Shown piece after piece: positions 42,973 to 51,718 of a stretch of DNA of 64,000 bases; positions within the stretch are counted from its first letter, which is position 1, and the number at the start of each line of letters is the position of its first letter. The translations under genes were made by a program, and so were the position numbers. This DNA comes from Sphingobium sp. (lineage in GTDB: Bacteria; Pseudomonadota; Alphaproteobacteria; Sphingomonadales; Sphingomonadaceae), in the NCBI GenBank assembly GCA_022652485.1, contig JALCRK010000006.1, positions 48,827 through 112,826 on the forward strand, read 5' to 3'. The notes beneath the pieces are model-generated. The model saw nothing but the letters and a program-made list of their open reading frames with translations, was not told the origin of the DNA and ran no database searches.

Positions 42973-45900
42973 GCTTCCGCAATATTTCGAGCTGGTGCAT
43001 CCGCAACCCGGTGCTGCCGCTGGTGCTGTTCGCGGGCCTGATGATCGCGGGGATCATGTCCTTCATTCGTATGGACATCAACAACAACCCGGATATCAGT
43101 TTTCCCTCGGTCCGCGTAGAAGTGAATCAGCCCAGCGCCGCGCCGTCCGAGCTGGAAACCCAGGTGACGCAGCGTGTCGAGGCTGCGGTACGCGGTATCA
43201 ACGGTGTCGACGAGATCATTTCCTATGCTCGCGAGGGCACCAGCATCACGATGGTTCAGTTCGTGATCGGCACGCCGGTCGACCGCGCAATGAACGATGT
43301 TCGCAACGCCGTCGCGCAAATCCGCAGCGATCTGCCCGATGGCATATTGGAGCCGCAGGTCACGCGCATTGACATCGATGGCGGCCCGATTGCCTATTGG
43401 AGCGTCGAGGCCACCGACATGACGCTGGAACAGCTCTCCTGGTTCGTCGACAATACGGTCGCCAAGCGGTTGCTAGGCATCGGGGGCATGGCCTCCGTCA
43501 GGCGCGGTGGCGGCGTGGACCGGGAGATTCGCGTGATCCTGAAGTCCGACCGGCTACAGGCCTATGGCGTGAGCGCGGCCCAGATCAATCAGCAGTTGCG
43601 GCTGACCAACATCAACGCGGCGGGTGGCCGCGCCGAGATTGCAGGGGCCGAGCAGTCGGTCCGGGTGCTCGGCAATGCGCGCACGGCGTTTGCACTTGGC
43701 CAGGCGCAGATCCAGATCGGTAATGGACGCACGGTGCGGCTTGATGAGCTGGCCGATGTGAAGGACATGTATGCCGAACAGCGGTCCGTTTCGCTGATGA
43801 ACGGCAAGCAGGTGACGAGCATCGCGCTCGAAAAGTCCAAGGGGTCTTCGGACGTTACCGTCTATGATGCGGCGAAGAAGGAACTGGCGGCGCTGGCGAA
43901 GGAGCATCCGGGCGTCCGTTTCAAGGAGCTGTTCACAACAGTCGATTACACAAAGGGCCAGTATAACAGCGCGATGGTTGCGATGGTGGAGGGCGCGGTG
44001 CTCGCCGTCATCATCGTGTTCCTGTTCCTGCGGGACTGGCGGGCGACCTTCATCTCCGCGCTGGCGATACCGCTTTCCGCCATCCCGGCCTTCTGGCTGA
44101 TGGATCTGATGGGCTTCACGCTTAATACATTGTCCCTGCTGGCACTCAGTCTGGTGGCAGGTGTGTTGGTCGATGATGCGATCGTCGAGATCGAGAATAT
44201 CGTGCGACATATGCGGATGGGCAAATCCGCCTATCAGGCGTCGATCGACGCGGCGGACGAGATCGGCCTTGCGGTGCTTGCCACTACGATGTCGATCGTT
44301 GCGGTGTTCCTGCCCGTGGCGCTGATGCCCGGCATTTCAGGTCAGTTCTTTATCCAGTTCGGTATGACCGTGGTGGTGGCGGTGTTGTTCAGCCTTGCCG
44401 TCGCGCGCATGATTACGCCGATGGTTGCCGCCTATTTCCTCAAGGCGCACGGGCAGGCGGCGCACGGCGAGGGCTGGTTGATGGACGGCTATATGCGCTT
44501 GCTGCACTGGTCGCTCGATCATCGCTACAAGGTCGTGTTTCTGGGCGGCGGCGCCGCGCTGGCGGCAACGGTGCTTGCCTTTATGAGCCTGCCGTTCACC
44601 TTTCAGCCGACGCTGAATGTCGATTATAGTCAGGTGAAGATCGAGCTGGTCCCCGGCACTACGCTGGAGCAGGCCCGCAAGGTGACGCAGGGCGTGGCCG
44701 ATTTGATCATGCAGGATAAGGACGTGGTCGATGCCGCGTTCAGCGATATCAACCCCACGAGCGCAGACATCTATCTTACCCTTCGCAAGGATCGCCCCAC
44801 CAGCAGCGTGGACTGGGAGCGGCGCACGGCCCCCAAGCTGGCGCAAGTGAGTGACGCGCGTGTCTATTTCCAGTCGCAGGATCAGGGCGGCGCCCCGTCG
44901 AGCGGGCGAGATATCACCATTATGCTGGGCGGCGACAACCCGGAACTCCTGGACAGGACCGCGCACACCTTGGTTGAGCAGATGGCCGGAATCAAGGAAA
45001 TCCGCGCGCCGCGCGTCAACGGCGATATCAAGCGGCCGGAAATCATCATCAAGCCGCGTATGGACCTCGCGGCGGATCTCGGCGTGACGACCGTCGCCCT
45101 CAGCCAGGCCATCCGGGTCGCGACGCTCGGGGATATTGACCAGAACAGCGCCAAATTCTCGCTATCAGACCGTCAGGTTCCGATCCGCGTCTCGCTGGAG
45201 GAGGACGCACGGCGCGATATCGCCTCGATCCAGAACATGCCGGTCCCCACGGCCAATGGCGGCTCGGTTCCTTTGAAGCTGGTTGCGGATATCGGCTTTG
45301 GCGCGGGGCCGACCGAAATCAGGCGCTATAACCAGCTGCGGCGCCTTGTGATCGGTGCGGATCTGGCGCCCGGCGTCGTCAGCAGCGAGGCGACCGAGAA
45401 GATCGACGCTCTCCCCATTCTCACCAACCTGCCCAATGGGGTTCGCAAGCTCGATGTCGGCAACGCGAAGTGGCAAAGGGAGCTTTTTGTCAATTTCGTC
45501 ATCGCGGTGATTTCCGGCATATTGCTGGTGTTTGCGGTGCTGGTGCTGCTTTACAAGCGGATCATGCCGCCGTTTGTGAATCTGAGTTCTCTGATCCTCG
45601 CGCCGCTGGGCGGTGCATTGGCCCTGCATCTCACCAATCAGCCCATTTCCATGCCGGTTCTGATCGGCCTGCTGATGCTGCTAGGCATCGTCGCCAAGAA
45701 CTCGATCCTGCTGATCGACTTTGCGCTGGAGGAGATGGAAAAGGGCGTTCCCAAATATGAGGCGATCCTCGATGCTGGCCACAAGCGCGCGCAGCCGATC
45801 ATCATGACCACGGTGGCGATGGTGGCGGGCATGGTGCCCACCGCGCTTTCGCTCTCGGGTGATGGCGCATGGCGCGCCCCTATGGGTGTCACGGTGATCG

Positions 45901-46064
45901 GCGGGCTTTTGCTCTCCACGCTGCTCACGCTGCTGATCGTGCCGTCCGCGTTCAGCCTCGCAATCGGTTTCGAAGCGCGGGTCGGGCCGAAGCTGCGCAA
46001 GGCGCTGCTCACCTACGACCCGGAAAAGCATGGCGAGGGCGCGGCGGCTCAGCCCGCCGAATAG
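42969..46064 (+). CDS. RND efflux transporter, inner membrane pump
   Basis: 1031 residues, GTG start at 42969 overlapping the adaptor's stop. Typical RND topology: helix 1, a large periplasmic loop, helices 2-6, a second loop and helices 8-12. Helix IV contains [14 protein letters not shown] with the Asp-Asp proton relay. The family signature at the N-terminus ([16 protein letters not shown] ... [22 protein letters not shown]) resembles AcrB/HAE1-type multidrug pumps rather than metal pumps. Substrates cannot be predicted. Confidence 0.93.
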   Translation: MSFRNISSWCIRNPVLPLVLFAGLMIAGIMSFIRMDINNNPDISFPSVRVEVNQPSAAPSELETQVTQRVEAAVRGINGVDEIISYAREGTSITMVQFVIGTPVDRAMNDVRNAVAQIRSDLPDGILEPQVTRIDIDGGPIAYWSVEATDMTLEQLSWFVDNTVAKRLLGIGGMASVRRGGGVDREIRVILKSDRLQAYGVSAAQINQQLRLTNINAAGGRAEIAGAEQSVRVLGNARTAFALGQAQIQIGNGRTVRLDELADVKDMYAEQRSVSLMNGKQVTSIALEKSKGSSDVTVYDAAKKELAALAKEHPGVRFKELFTTVDYTKGQYNSAMVAMVEGAVLAVIIVFLFLRDWRATFISALAIPLSAIPAFWLMDLMGFTLNTLSLLALSLVAGVLVDDAIVEIENIVRHMRMGKSAYQASIDAADEIGLAVLATTMSIVAVFLPVALMPGISGQFFIQFGMTVVVAVLFSLAVARMITPMVAAYFLKAHGQAAHGEGWLMDGYMRLLHWSLDHRYKVVFLGGGAALAATVLAFMSLPFTFQPTLNVDYSQVKIELVPGTTLEQARKVTQGVADLIMQDKDVVDAAFSDINPTSADIYLTLRKDRPTSSVDWERRTAPKLAQVSDARVYFQSQDQGGAPSSGRDITIMLGGDNPELLDRTAHTLVEQMAGIKEIRAPRVNGDIKRPEIIIKPRMDLAADLGVTTVALSQAIRVATLGDIDQNSAKFSLSDRQVPIRVSLEEDARRDIASIQNMPVPTANGGSVPLKLVADIGFGAGPTEIRRYNQLRRLVIGADLAPGVVSSEATEKIDALPILTNLPNGVRKLDVGNAKWQRELFVNFVIAVISGILLVFAVLVLLYKRIMPPFVNLSSLILAPLGGALALHLTNQPISMPVLIGLLMLLGIVAKNSILLIDFALEEMEKGVPKYEAILDAGHKRAQPIIMTTVAMVAGMVPTALSLSGDGAWRAPMGVTVIGGLLLSTLLTLLIVPSAFSLAIGFEARVGPKLRKALLTYDPEKHGEGAAAQPAE

Positions 46065-46114
46065 CGGCGCGAAACGCCTTGCCTGCATAGCCGCCCTCCG
46101 GCCATATCGGTGTC

Positions 46115-47374
46115 ATGAACCAGGCATTGTTCTCTCCCCCCGCCATCGACCGGCCCGACCGGGCGATGCACAGGGTCGCCACCGGCCTGCTGGTGGGCAT
46201 GGCGGCGCTGTTCATCATGGCGCGGGCGCTGGCGCATGTGCACCCGGCAATGGGCTTTGTGCAAGCCTTTGCCGAAGCGGCGATGGTGGGTGGGCTGGCG
46301 GACTGGTTCGCGGTGACGGCGCTGTTCCGCCACCCGCTGAAGCTGCCGATACCGCACACCGCGATCATTCCGCGCAACAAGGACCGCATCGGCGATACGC
46401 TGGCCAGCTTCCTGCGTGACAATTTCCTCGTGCCGCATGTTGTGGCGCGGCGCATGGGGCGGCTCGATATCGCGGGGGCGGCAGGGCGGTTCCTTGCGCG
46501 GCCCGCGCTGGGCGTGGAGGGGCGGCTCCGGCAGGGCGCGTCGCGGCTGGTGGCGGACATGCTGGAGGCGATGGACGAGGAGCGCCTCGGCGGCATGGCA
46601 AAGGGTGCGCTGAAGAGCCGCCTGGCTGCGCTCAACCTTGCGCCGCTGATCGGGCAGGCGCTGGAAGCGGCCATGCGCGAAGGGCGGCACGAGGCGGTGA
46701 TTGATACCGGGATCGGCTGGGCCGCGCGGATGCTCGACAGTCAGGCTGATCTCATTCGCGGCATGGTGAGCCAGCGGGCAGGCAAGATCTTGCGCTGGAC
46801 CGGCCTCGACGAAACGCTCGCCAACGCGATTCTCGACGGGCTGATGAAGCTGTTCACGGAGATGGCGGAAGAGCGGGAGCACCCCGTCCGCCTGCGCGCG
46901 CTGGAGGGGTTGCAGGCCCTTGCTCATCGCCTCCAGCATGACCCGGAGATGCAGGCAAAGGTCGCCCGCGTGCGGGACGAGATCATCGCCAACCCGGCGA
47001 TGCAGCGCTGGATCGACGGGCTGTGGGAGCAGGCGCGGGCCGCACTCCTCAAGGCCGCGCGTGATCCGCAGGCGGTGATGGCTGGCAAATTCGGCGAGGT
47101 GCTGAGATCGATCGGCGCGAGCATGGAAAGCGACCCGGCGCTGAAGACCGTGATCAACCGCTTCGCACGCCGCACGGCTGTCGGCCTTACCGCGAGCTAT
47201 GGCGACGGCATCGTCAAGCTGGTGAGCGAGACCGTGCGCGGCTGGGACGCGCAGACAGTCACCGACCGGCTGGAAGGCGCGGTGGGACGCGACCTGCAAT
47301 ATATCCGCGTCAACGGCACGCTGGTCGGCGGGATGGTCGGCGTCGCGATCCATGTGGTGGATGTGGTGATGTAG
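46115..47374 (+). CDS. DUF445-family membrane protein
   Basis: 419 residues. A hydrophobic N-terminal region (~20-60) contains the DUF445 mark FAEAAMVGGLADWFAVTALFRHPLKLPIPHTAIIPRNKDRIG. A long helical soluble part follows, and a C-terminal membrane segment (GTLVGGMVGVAIHVVDVV) closes it. The family is widespread with unknown function, usually described as membrane-anchored helical proteins. The gene lies alone between the RND pump and hisZ. Confidence 0.87.
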   Translation: MNQALFSPPAIDRPDRAMHRVATGLLVGMAALFIMARALAHVHPAMGFVQAFAEAAMVGGLADWFAVTALFRHPLKLPIPHTAIIPRNKDRIGDTLASFLRDNFLVPHVVARRMGRLDIAGAAGRFLARPALGVEGRLRQGASRLVADMLEAMDEERLGGMAKGALKSRLAALNLAPLIGQALEAAMREGRHEAVIDTGIGWAARMLDSQADLIRGMVSQRAGKILRWTGLDETLANAILDGLMKLFTEMAEEREHPVRLRALEGLQALAHRLQHDPEMQAKVARVRDEIIANPAMQRWIDGLWEQARAALLKAARDPQAVMAGKFGEVLRSIGASMESDPALKTVINRFARRTAVGLTASYGDGIVKLVSETVRGWDAQTVTDRLEGAVGRDLQYIRVNGTLVGGMVGVAIHVVDVVM

Positions 47375-47423
47375 CGGCGGTCCCACCCTTGTCCTCATTC
47401 CATTTGCCCCCTAAAGAGCGCGC

Positions 47424-48566
47424 ATGAGCGCCTCCACACCCTCGCCCGATACCGGCCTGCTCCCCATTGGCCTGTCCGACCGACTGCCGCCGCAGGCGGA
47501 GGCCTCCGCGCGGCTGGTCCGTACCGTACTGGATAGCGTGACTGCGCATGGTTATGCGCGGGTGATGCCGCCGCTGGCGGAGTTTGAGGATACGCTGCTC
47601 GCGCGGTTGCAGTCGGCGGGCGCGCAGGATCTGCTTCGCGCCATCGACCCCGCCTCGCAGCGGATGCTCGCCCTGCGGCCTGACATCACCGCCCAGGTGA
47701 GCCGCATCGCAGCGACACGGCTGGCGCGCGCCCCGCGTCCGCTGCGGCTATGCTATGCCGGGCCTGTACTGAGGTTGCGCGCGGACCAGCTCCGCCCGGA
47801 GCGCGAGGAGATGCAGCTCGGCGCCGAACTGATCGGCACGGATAGCGACGCCGCCGCGACAGAAATCGTCGGCGTGGCGATCGAGGCGTTGCAGGCCGCG
47901 GGCGTCACCGGCATCACGATCGATTTCACTCTGCCCGATCTGGTCGACAGGCTGGCGGCGGGACCGATGCCCCTTTCGCCGGAGCTGATCGAGCCGGTGC
48001 GGGCGCGGCTGGACGCGAAGGACGCGGGTGGACTTGTCGCACTGGGTGCGGAGGCGGCGGCCTATCTGCCGCTGATCGAGGCGACCGGGCCGTTCCACCC
48101 CGCGATGGAGAAGCTGGAGGCAATCGACGCTGCTCTCGGTGGCGCGCTGGCGGACCGCATCGCGGCACTGCGGGCCATTGCCAGGCCGATCGGCTGGGAT
48201 GTTACGCTTACGCTCGATCCCACCGAGCGCCACGGCTTCGAATATCAGAGCTGGTTCGGCTTCTCGATCTTTGCGGAAGGGTTCGTCGGTGAACTGGGGC
48301 GCGGCGGTGGGTATCGCATTGCCCACGCCGATGGAAGCACCGAGGCAGCCATCGGCTTCTCGCTCTATCCCGATCCGCTGATCGACGCGGGCTTCGGTGC
48401 GGAAGAGAGCCGCCGCATCTTCCTGCCGCTGGGTCATGATGCGGAGCGGGCGAAGGCGTTGCGCGGCGAAGGCTGGCGCACGGTTGCAGCATTGTCGGAC
48501 GCCGACGAGGGACGCGCGCTCGGCTGCACCCATCGGCTCGAGGGCGCGGACCCGGTTAGCTACTAA
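47424..48566 (+). CDS. hisZ: ATP phosphoribosyltransferase regulatory subunit HisZ
   Basis: 380 residues related to histidyl-tRNA synthetase but lacking its anticodon domain and without aminoacylation motifs in full. It activates short-form HisG in the first step of histidine synthesis. Visible: GLSDRLPPQAEASARLVRTVL, MLALRPDITAQVSRIAATRL, and the C-terminal GELGRGGGYRIA. hisG is not adjacent. Stop codon overlaps the convergent peptidase gene by 4 bp. Confidence 0.9.
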   Translation: MSASTPSPDTGLLPIGLSDRLPPQAEASARLVRTVLDSVTAHGYARVMPPLAEFEDTLLARLQSAGAQDLLRAIDPASQRMLALRPDITAQVSRIAATRLARAPRPLRLCYAGPVLRLRADQLRPEREEMQLGAELIGTDSDAAATEIVGVAIEALQAAGVTGITIDFTLPDLVDRLAAGPMPLSPELIEPVRARLDAKDAGGLVALGAEAAAYLPLIEATGPFHPAMEKLEAIDAALGGALADRIAALRAIARPIGWDVTLTLDPTERHGFEYQSWFGFSIFAEGFVGELGRGGGYRIAHADGSTEAAIGFSLYPDPLIDAGFGAEESRRIFLPLGHDAERAKALRGEGWRTVAALSDADEGRALGCTHRLEGADPVSY

Positions 48567-49699
48567 ATCGCGTCGATCATTTCGGCGAGCGCTGCGAGGC
48601 AATCCCGGCCCAGCTGCATCGAGCGCGCGGGCGACCAGCCATATTCGGCGTCCGGCAGATCGTCATTGTCCTTGAACGGCATCTCCAGCGTCATGCTGAC
48701 CGCGCCATAGCGCTCGGCAAGTTGCGCGGTGGACATGGAGAGGTTCGCCCGGCCCGGCGGCGAGACAGGATAGCCCACCTTTGTCTGGAAATCCGGGGTG
48801 CGCGCGGCGAGGATATCGCGATAGCGATTGTAGAGCGCCAGCCGGTCCGGCTTCAGCGAGGGGATGCCCTCGAACCCGGCGATGAACACATGCGGGATCG
48901 CCTCGTCGCCATGCACGTCCATCGCGAAATCGACGCCAGTGCGGTCCATTGCGGCGCGGACATGGAGTACCTCAGGGCTGCGCTCCGGCGAGGGCTCATG
49001 CCACTCGCGGTTGAGGTTGACACCCACGGCGTTGGTGCGCAGGTGGCCGCGCCGGCTGCCGTCCGGGTTCATGTTGGGCATGATGTGAAAGGTGGCCTTG
49101 GCTCTGAGCAGGCGGGCGACCGAATCTTCCGGATCGCACAGCCGCTCGATCGCGCCTTCCATCCACCATTCGGCCATCGTTTCGCCGGGGTGCTGGCGGG
49201 CGTAGAGCCAAACCTGTTTCGCGCCTTCGCCGAGGGTGAGCAGATCGAGCGGCTGGCCGTCGAGCGTCAGGCCCAGCTCCGTGTGGATGACGCCGGGCTG
49301 GTTCGCTGCCCAGGCGACGAGATCATGGTGCCGCTCCATCGAGTAGGGCGCGAAATAGGCGATCCAGTTGACTATGTTGTTGAGAACCAGGGCGATCGTC
49401 AGGCGGCCGTCGCTGTAGGATGTTTCCAACAGGCGCCAGTGCTCCCGATCCGCGCTTCCCCGCGCCTGATAGCCGGGCCAGCCTCCGGGATAAGCCGCCC
49501 CTGCGCAATTGACGATCGAGAGTTCCACCCGTTGCCCGGCAGCGCCCGCGACGCGGAAGTGGAACCACTGATAGAAGTCGCTGTTATGGTCCGCCACGAT
49601 CTCCAGCTCCGCGCGCCAGATGTCGCCGCTGGTATCGGTGGAGAGGACGCGGATATTGCCAGCGTCGAAGCTGCTGGTGATCGAGAGTGTGTCCGTCAT
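48563..49699 (-). CDS. M14-family metallocarboxypeptidase (cytosolic carboxypeptidase-like)
   Basis: 378 residues, no signal peptide. An N-terminal beta-sandwich (~1-130, with YQWFHFRVAGAAGQ and NCAGAAYPGGWPGY) precedes the zinc carboxypeptidase domain. Zinc ligands are His170 and Glu173 in RQHPGETMAEWW and His263 in DVHGDE; the general base is the Glu in LEMPFKDN. This two-domain layout matches the AGBL/CCP branch of M14, known for deglutamylation in eukaryotes; bacterial substrates are unclear. Translation is coupled to the upstream lipoprotein gene (ATGA). Confidence 0.9.
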   Translation of the reverse strand: MTDTLSITSSFDAGNIRVLSTDTSGDIWRAELEIVADHNSDFYQWFHFRVAGAAGQRVELSIVNCAGAAYPGGWPGYQARGSADREHWRLLETSYSDGRLTIALVLNNIVNWIAYFAPYSMERHHDLVAWAANQPGVIHTELGLTLDGQPLDLLTLGEGAKQVWLYARQHPGETMAEWWMEGAIERLCDPEDSVARLLRAKATFHIMPNMNPDGSRRGHLRTNAVGVNLNREWHEPSPERSPEVLHVRAAMDRTGVDFAMDVHGDEAIPHVFIAGFEGIPSLKPDRLALYNRYRDILAARTPDFQTKVGYPVSPPGRANLSMSTAQLAERYGAVSMTLEMPFKDNDDLPDAEYGWSPARSMQLGRDCLAALAEMIDAI

Positions 49700-50304
49700 T
49701 TGACGGTGATAGTCTCTCCGCTCTTTCCGGGATAGCCGCTAAATAGCGCGCTCGCGAGCTTGGCGGCGGCGAGACCCGGCTGGGCGGCGGGACTGCCGTC
49801 TTTCGCCTGGGTAGTGGCGCGGCCCTCCCACACGGCACTGTTGTCGGCGCGCTTGCGGATCTGCACGCTGAGCATCGTCGTCACGATATCCTTGGGCTTG
49901 CCGGAGAGATCGATGCCGATGCCGAGGCCGAGGCCACTGCCATAGCTGCCGGTCGATCCGCCGACGCCGACGCTGACCGGCGAGCGCGAGGCCATTGGTG
50001 ACTGCACGTTGCGCTGCACATCGATCTTCACGACATATTGGCTGGCGGCGAAGGTCTGTTTGCCCGCCTCGTCGGTGAAGCCGACGCGCTGCAACTCATG
50101 GCTCACCGCGCCCGCATAGGTGAGGAATTCCATGCTCTGGTCGCCCCCGGCCACCATCGGCTCGATCAGGAAGCCGCCCGACTGGGGCACGGGGTCGGGC
50201 GTGTGAAAGCGCGTGACCTCCACCGGCGCGACCGAGGTGGCGCAGCCGCCGAGCAGCAACAGTGCGGGCAATGCAAGCCTCGCTTTGTGACGCAGCATGT
50301 TCAT
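49696..50304 (-). CDS. DUF4136-like outer membrane or periplasmic lipoprotein
   Basis: 202 residues from ATG 50304, preceded by GGGAGAG. Lipobox LLGGC puts the lipidated Cys at about residue 21. The mature protein has VEVTRFHTPDPVP, a pattern seen in DUF4136 proteins, and a glycine-rich segment (SVGVGGSTGSYGSGLGLGIGIDLSG). The C-terminal strand IRKRADNSAVWEGRATT is the usual DUF4136 end. Function unknown. It forms a two-gene unit with the M14 peptidase. The in-frame extension to 50478 is rejected. Confidence 0.8.
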   Translation of the reverse strand: MNMLRHKARLALPALLLLGGCATSVAPVEVTRFHTPDPVPQSGGFLIEPMVAGGDQSMEFLTYAGAVSHELQRVGFTDEAGKQTFAASQYVVKIDVQRNVQSPMASRSPVSVGVGGSTGSYGSGLGLGIGIDLSGKPKDIVTTMLSVQIRKRADNSAVWEGRATTQAKDGSPAAQPGLAAAKLASALFSGYPGKSGETITVK

Positions 50305-50418
50305 GAGGCTCTCCCTGTTCGTATGCCTTGGTGTGTCCGTTTCATCGGGCTTGTGCCATAATATCGCTGCATGGTGCATGAACAAGAGGCGCGCATGGAA
50401 AAAGCCGCCTGCCCGGCC

Positions 50419-50446
50419 TTGACTTTGGCCGCCGCCCGCCATAGGG
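50419..50446 (+). promoter_or_regulatory. Possible housekeeping promoter of the L36 gene
   Basis: TTGACT (50419-50424) matches the -35 consensus. About 16 bases later CATAGGG could serve as a weak -10. It stands ~50 bases before the L36 ATG. Confidence 0.35.
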
Positions 50447-50495
50447 GCTGCGCTTCGTTTCAAGAACACCAGAATCACTTGATAAAGGCCAAGTC

Positions 50496-50621
50496 ATGAA
50501 GATCCGCAACTCGCTGAAGTCGCTGAAGGACCGTCACCGGGATAACCGCGTGATCCGCCGCCGCGGCCGCACCTACGTCATCAACAAGACCAACCGCCGC
50601 TTCAAGGCGCGCCAGGGCTGA
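50496..50621 (+). CDS. ykgO: 50S ribosomal protein L36, type B (zinc-free)
   Basis: 41 residues: a short, very basic protein beginning [17 protein letters not shown], continuing [12 protein letters not shown] and ending RFKARQG. It contains no cysteine, so it is the zinc-independent (C-minus) form of L36. It contributes to the peptidyltransferase region of the large subunit. Single-gene unit with its own strong terminator. In many bacteria the C-minus form replaces the zinc form under zinc shortage. In alphaproteobacteria it is generally the only copy, so constitutive expression is likely. Confidence 0.93.
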   Translation: MKIRNSLKSLKDRHRDNRVIRRRGRTYVINKTNRRFKARQG

Positions 50622-50671
50622 TCTCGGCCTACGCCGCTGGCCCCATGAGGGGCCAACCGGGATTGTGATGC

Positions 50672-50707
50672 ACAAAAAACCCGACCCATACAGGGCCGGG
50701 TTTTTTG
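50672..50707. terminator. Bidirectional Rho-independent terminator between ykgO and the thioesterase gene
   Basis: AAAAAACCCG and CGGGTTTTTT enclose an inner CCC/GGG stem with a single A-C mismatch. T runs occur in both directions, serving ykgO on plus and the thioesterase gene on minus. Confidence 0.92.
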
Positions 50708-50728
50708 TATGACATTGGCCTGACAGGA

Positions 50729-51175
50729 TCAGGCCGCGACCGTCCCCGGTGCGGCCATGTTGTTTTCCATCACGGCGCGGACGTGGGCATCGATCACGCG
50801 CGCGCCTTTCGGCCCGTGCAACACCATGACCGTGTTGCAGGTCGCCACGCACTCGCCCTGCTGAAATGCGGCGGAATAGAGCTCCCAGCTGGAATTGCCG
50901 ATCCGACCGATGCCGCTGCAGATGGTGACATCATAGGGGAAGTGCGCTTCCGCGACATATTTGAGGTCCACCGCCGCGACCAGCCAGCGCACGCCCGCAT
51001 CCGCCGGGTGATGGCCCAGCAGATGGTGGAAATGCACCCGCGCTGTCTCGAACATCGCGGCAAGGGCGACATTGTTGATGTGGCCGAGCGTATCGAGATC
51101 CGCATATCGGGGCGGGATGATCATCGAAATGGGATAATTGCCTGCTTCCAGCCGCCATGCTTCCGCTTTTGCCAT
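50729..51175 (-). CDS. Hotdog-fold acyl-CoA thioesterase (4HBT family)
   Basis: 148 residues. N-terminal RYADLDTLGHINNVALAAMFETARVHF is the 4-hydroxybenzoyl-CoA thioesterase signature, with the Asp of DLDTLGH as catalytic candidate. It would hydrolyse an acyl-CoA in the cytoplasm; the substrate is unknown. Distinct from the YbgC protein of this window. The gene is followed on its strand by the bidirectional terminator. A 132-bp gap holding nothing notable separates it from flgB. Confidence 0.83.
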   Translation of the reverse strand: MAKAEAWRLEAGNYPISMIIPPRYADLDTLGHINNVALAAMFETARVHFHHLLGHHPADAGVRWLVAAVDLKYVAEAHFPYDVTICSGIGRIGNSSWELYSAAFQQGECVATCNTVMVLHGPKGARVIDAHVRAVMENNMAAPGTVAA

Positions 51176-51307
51176 CTACTCTACTCGTTTTACTCTCAAC
51201 GACCACGACAGTCCTTGCCCGAGGGGGCGCGGTTGGGGCTGCGGGAGCAGACTAGGACAAAGACCAGCGTTATGCCAGAGGTAATACGGCGGTCCTTGGT
51301 CGTGCGC

Positions 51308-51718
51308 TCAGGCGCTGCCGCCCTTGCCGAGCGCGGAGCGGACCAGCGCCATCTGCTTGCGGTAAAGGCCGGTGAGCGCCGCATAGTCCGCCTGGATCTG
51401 GCCCATTTTCAGCACCTGATCCTCCAGTGTGACGGTATTGCCGTCTGGCTTCACTTCCGAAATATGCGGATCGGGAATGATGCGCCCGGTGCTCAATGGG
51501 TGTGCGCCGAGGCGCGCCATGCCTTCGCTCAAGGTGACATGAGGGCGGGCGATGCCGGGGTTGCCCTCGATCAGCGTCGCAAAGCTCCGCGACGCATCGC
51601 TCAGCTCCTGCGCGCGGTATCCCGGCGTGTCGCTGTTGGCGATGTTCTGGGCGATGACGCGCTGGCGTTCACCCAGGTGACGCATCGCCTGCGCGATGGC
51701 GTTGGTCAGACTGCTCAT
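51308..51718 (-). CDS. flgB: Flagellar basal body rod protein FlgB
   Basis: 136 residues. Proximal rod subunit, exported by the flagellar type III system and placed next to FliE and the MS ring. The N-terminal axial motif RQRVIAQNIANSDTPGYRAQEL and the C-terminal helix with TLEDQVLKMGQIQADYAALTGLYRKQMALVRSAL identify it. It begins with an ATGA overlap on the 906-residue protein gene. The usual followers flgC and fliE are missing; the next gene is an unrelated thioesterase. Confidence 0.92.
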   Translation of the reverse strand: MSSLTNAIAQAMRHLGERQRVIAQNIANSDTPGYRAQELSDASRSFATLIEGNPGIARPHVTLSEGMARLGAHPLSTGRIIPDPHISEVKPDGNTVTLEDQVLKMGQIQADYAALTGLYRKQMALVRSALGKGGSA

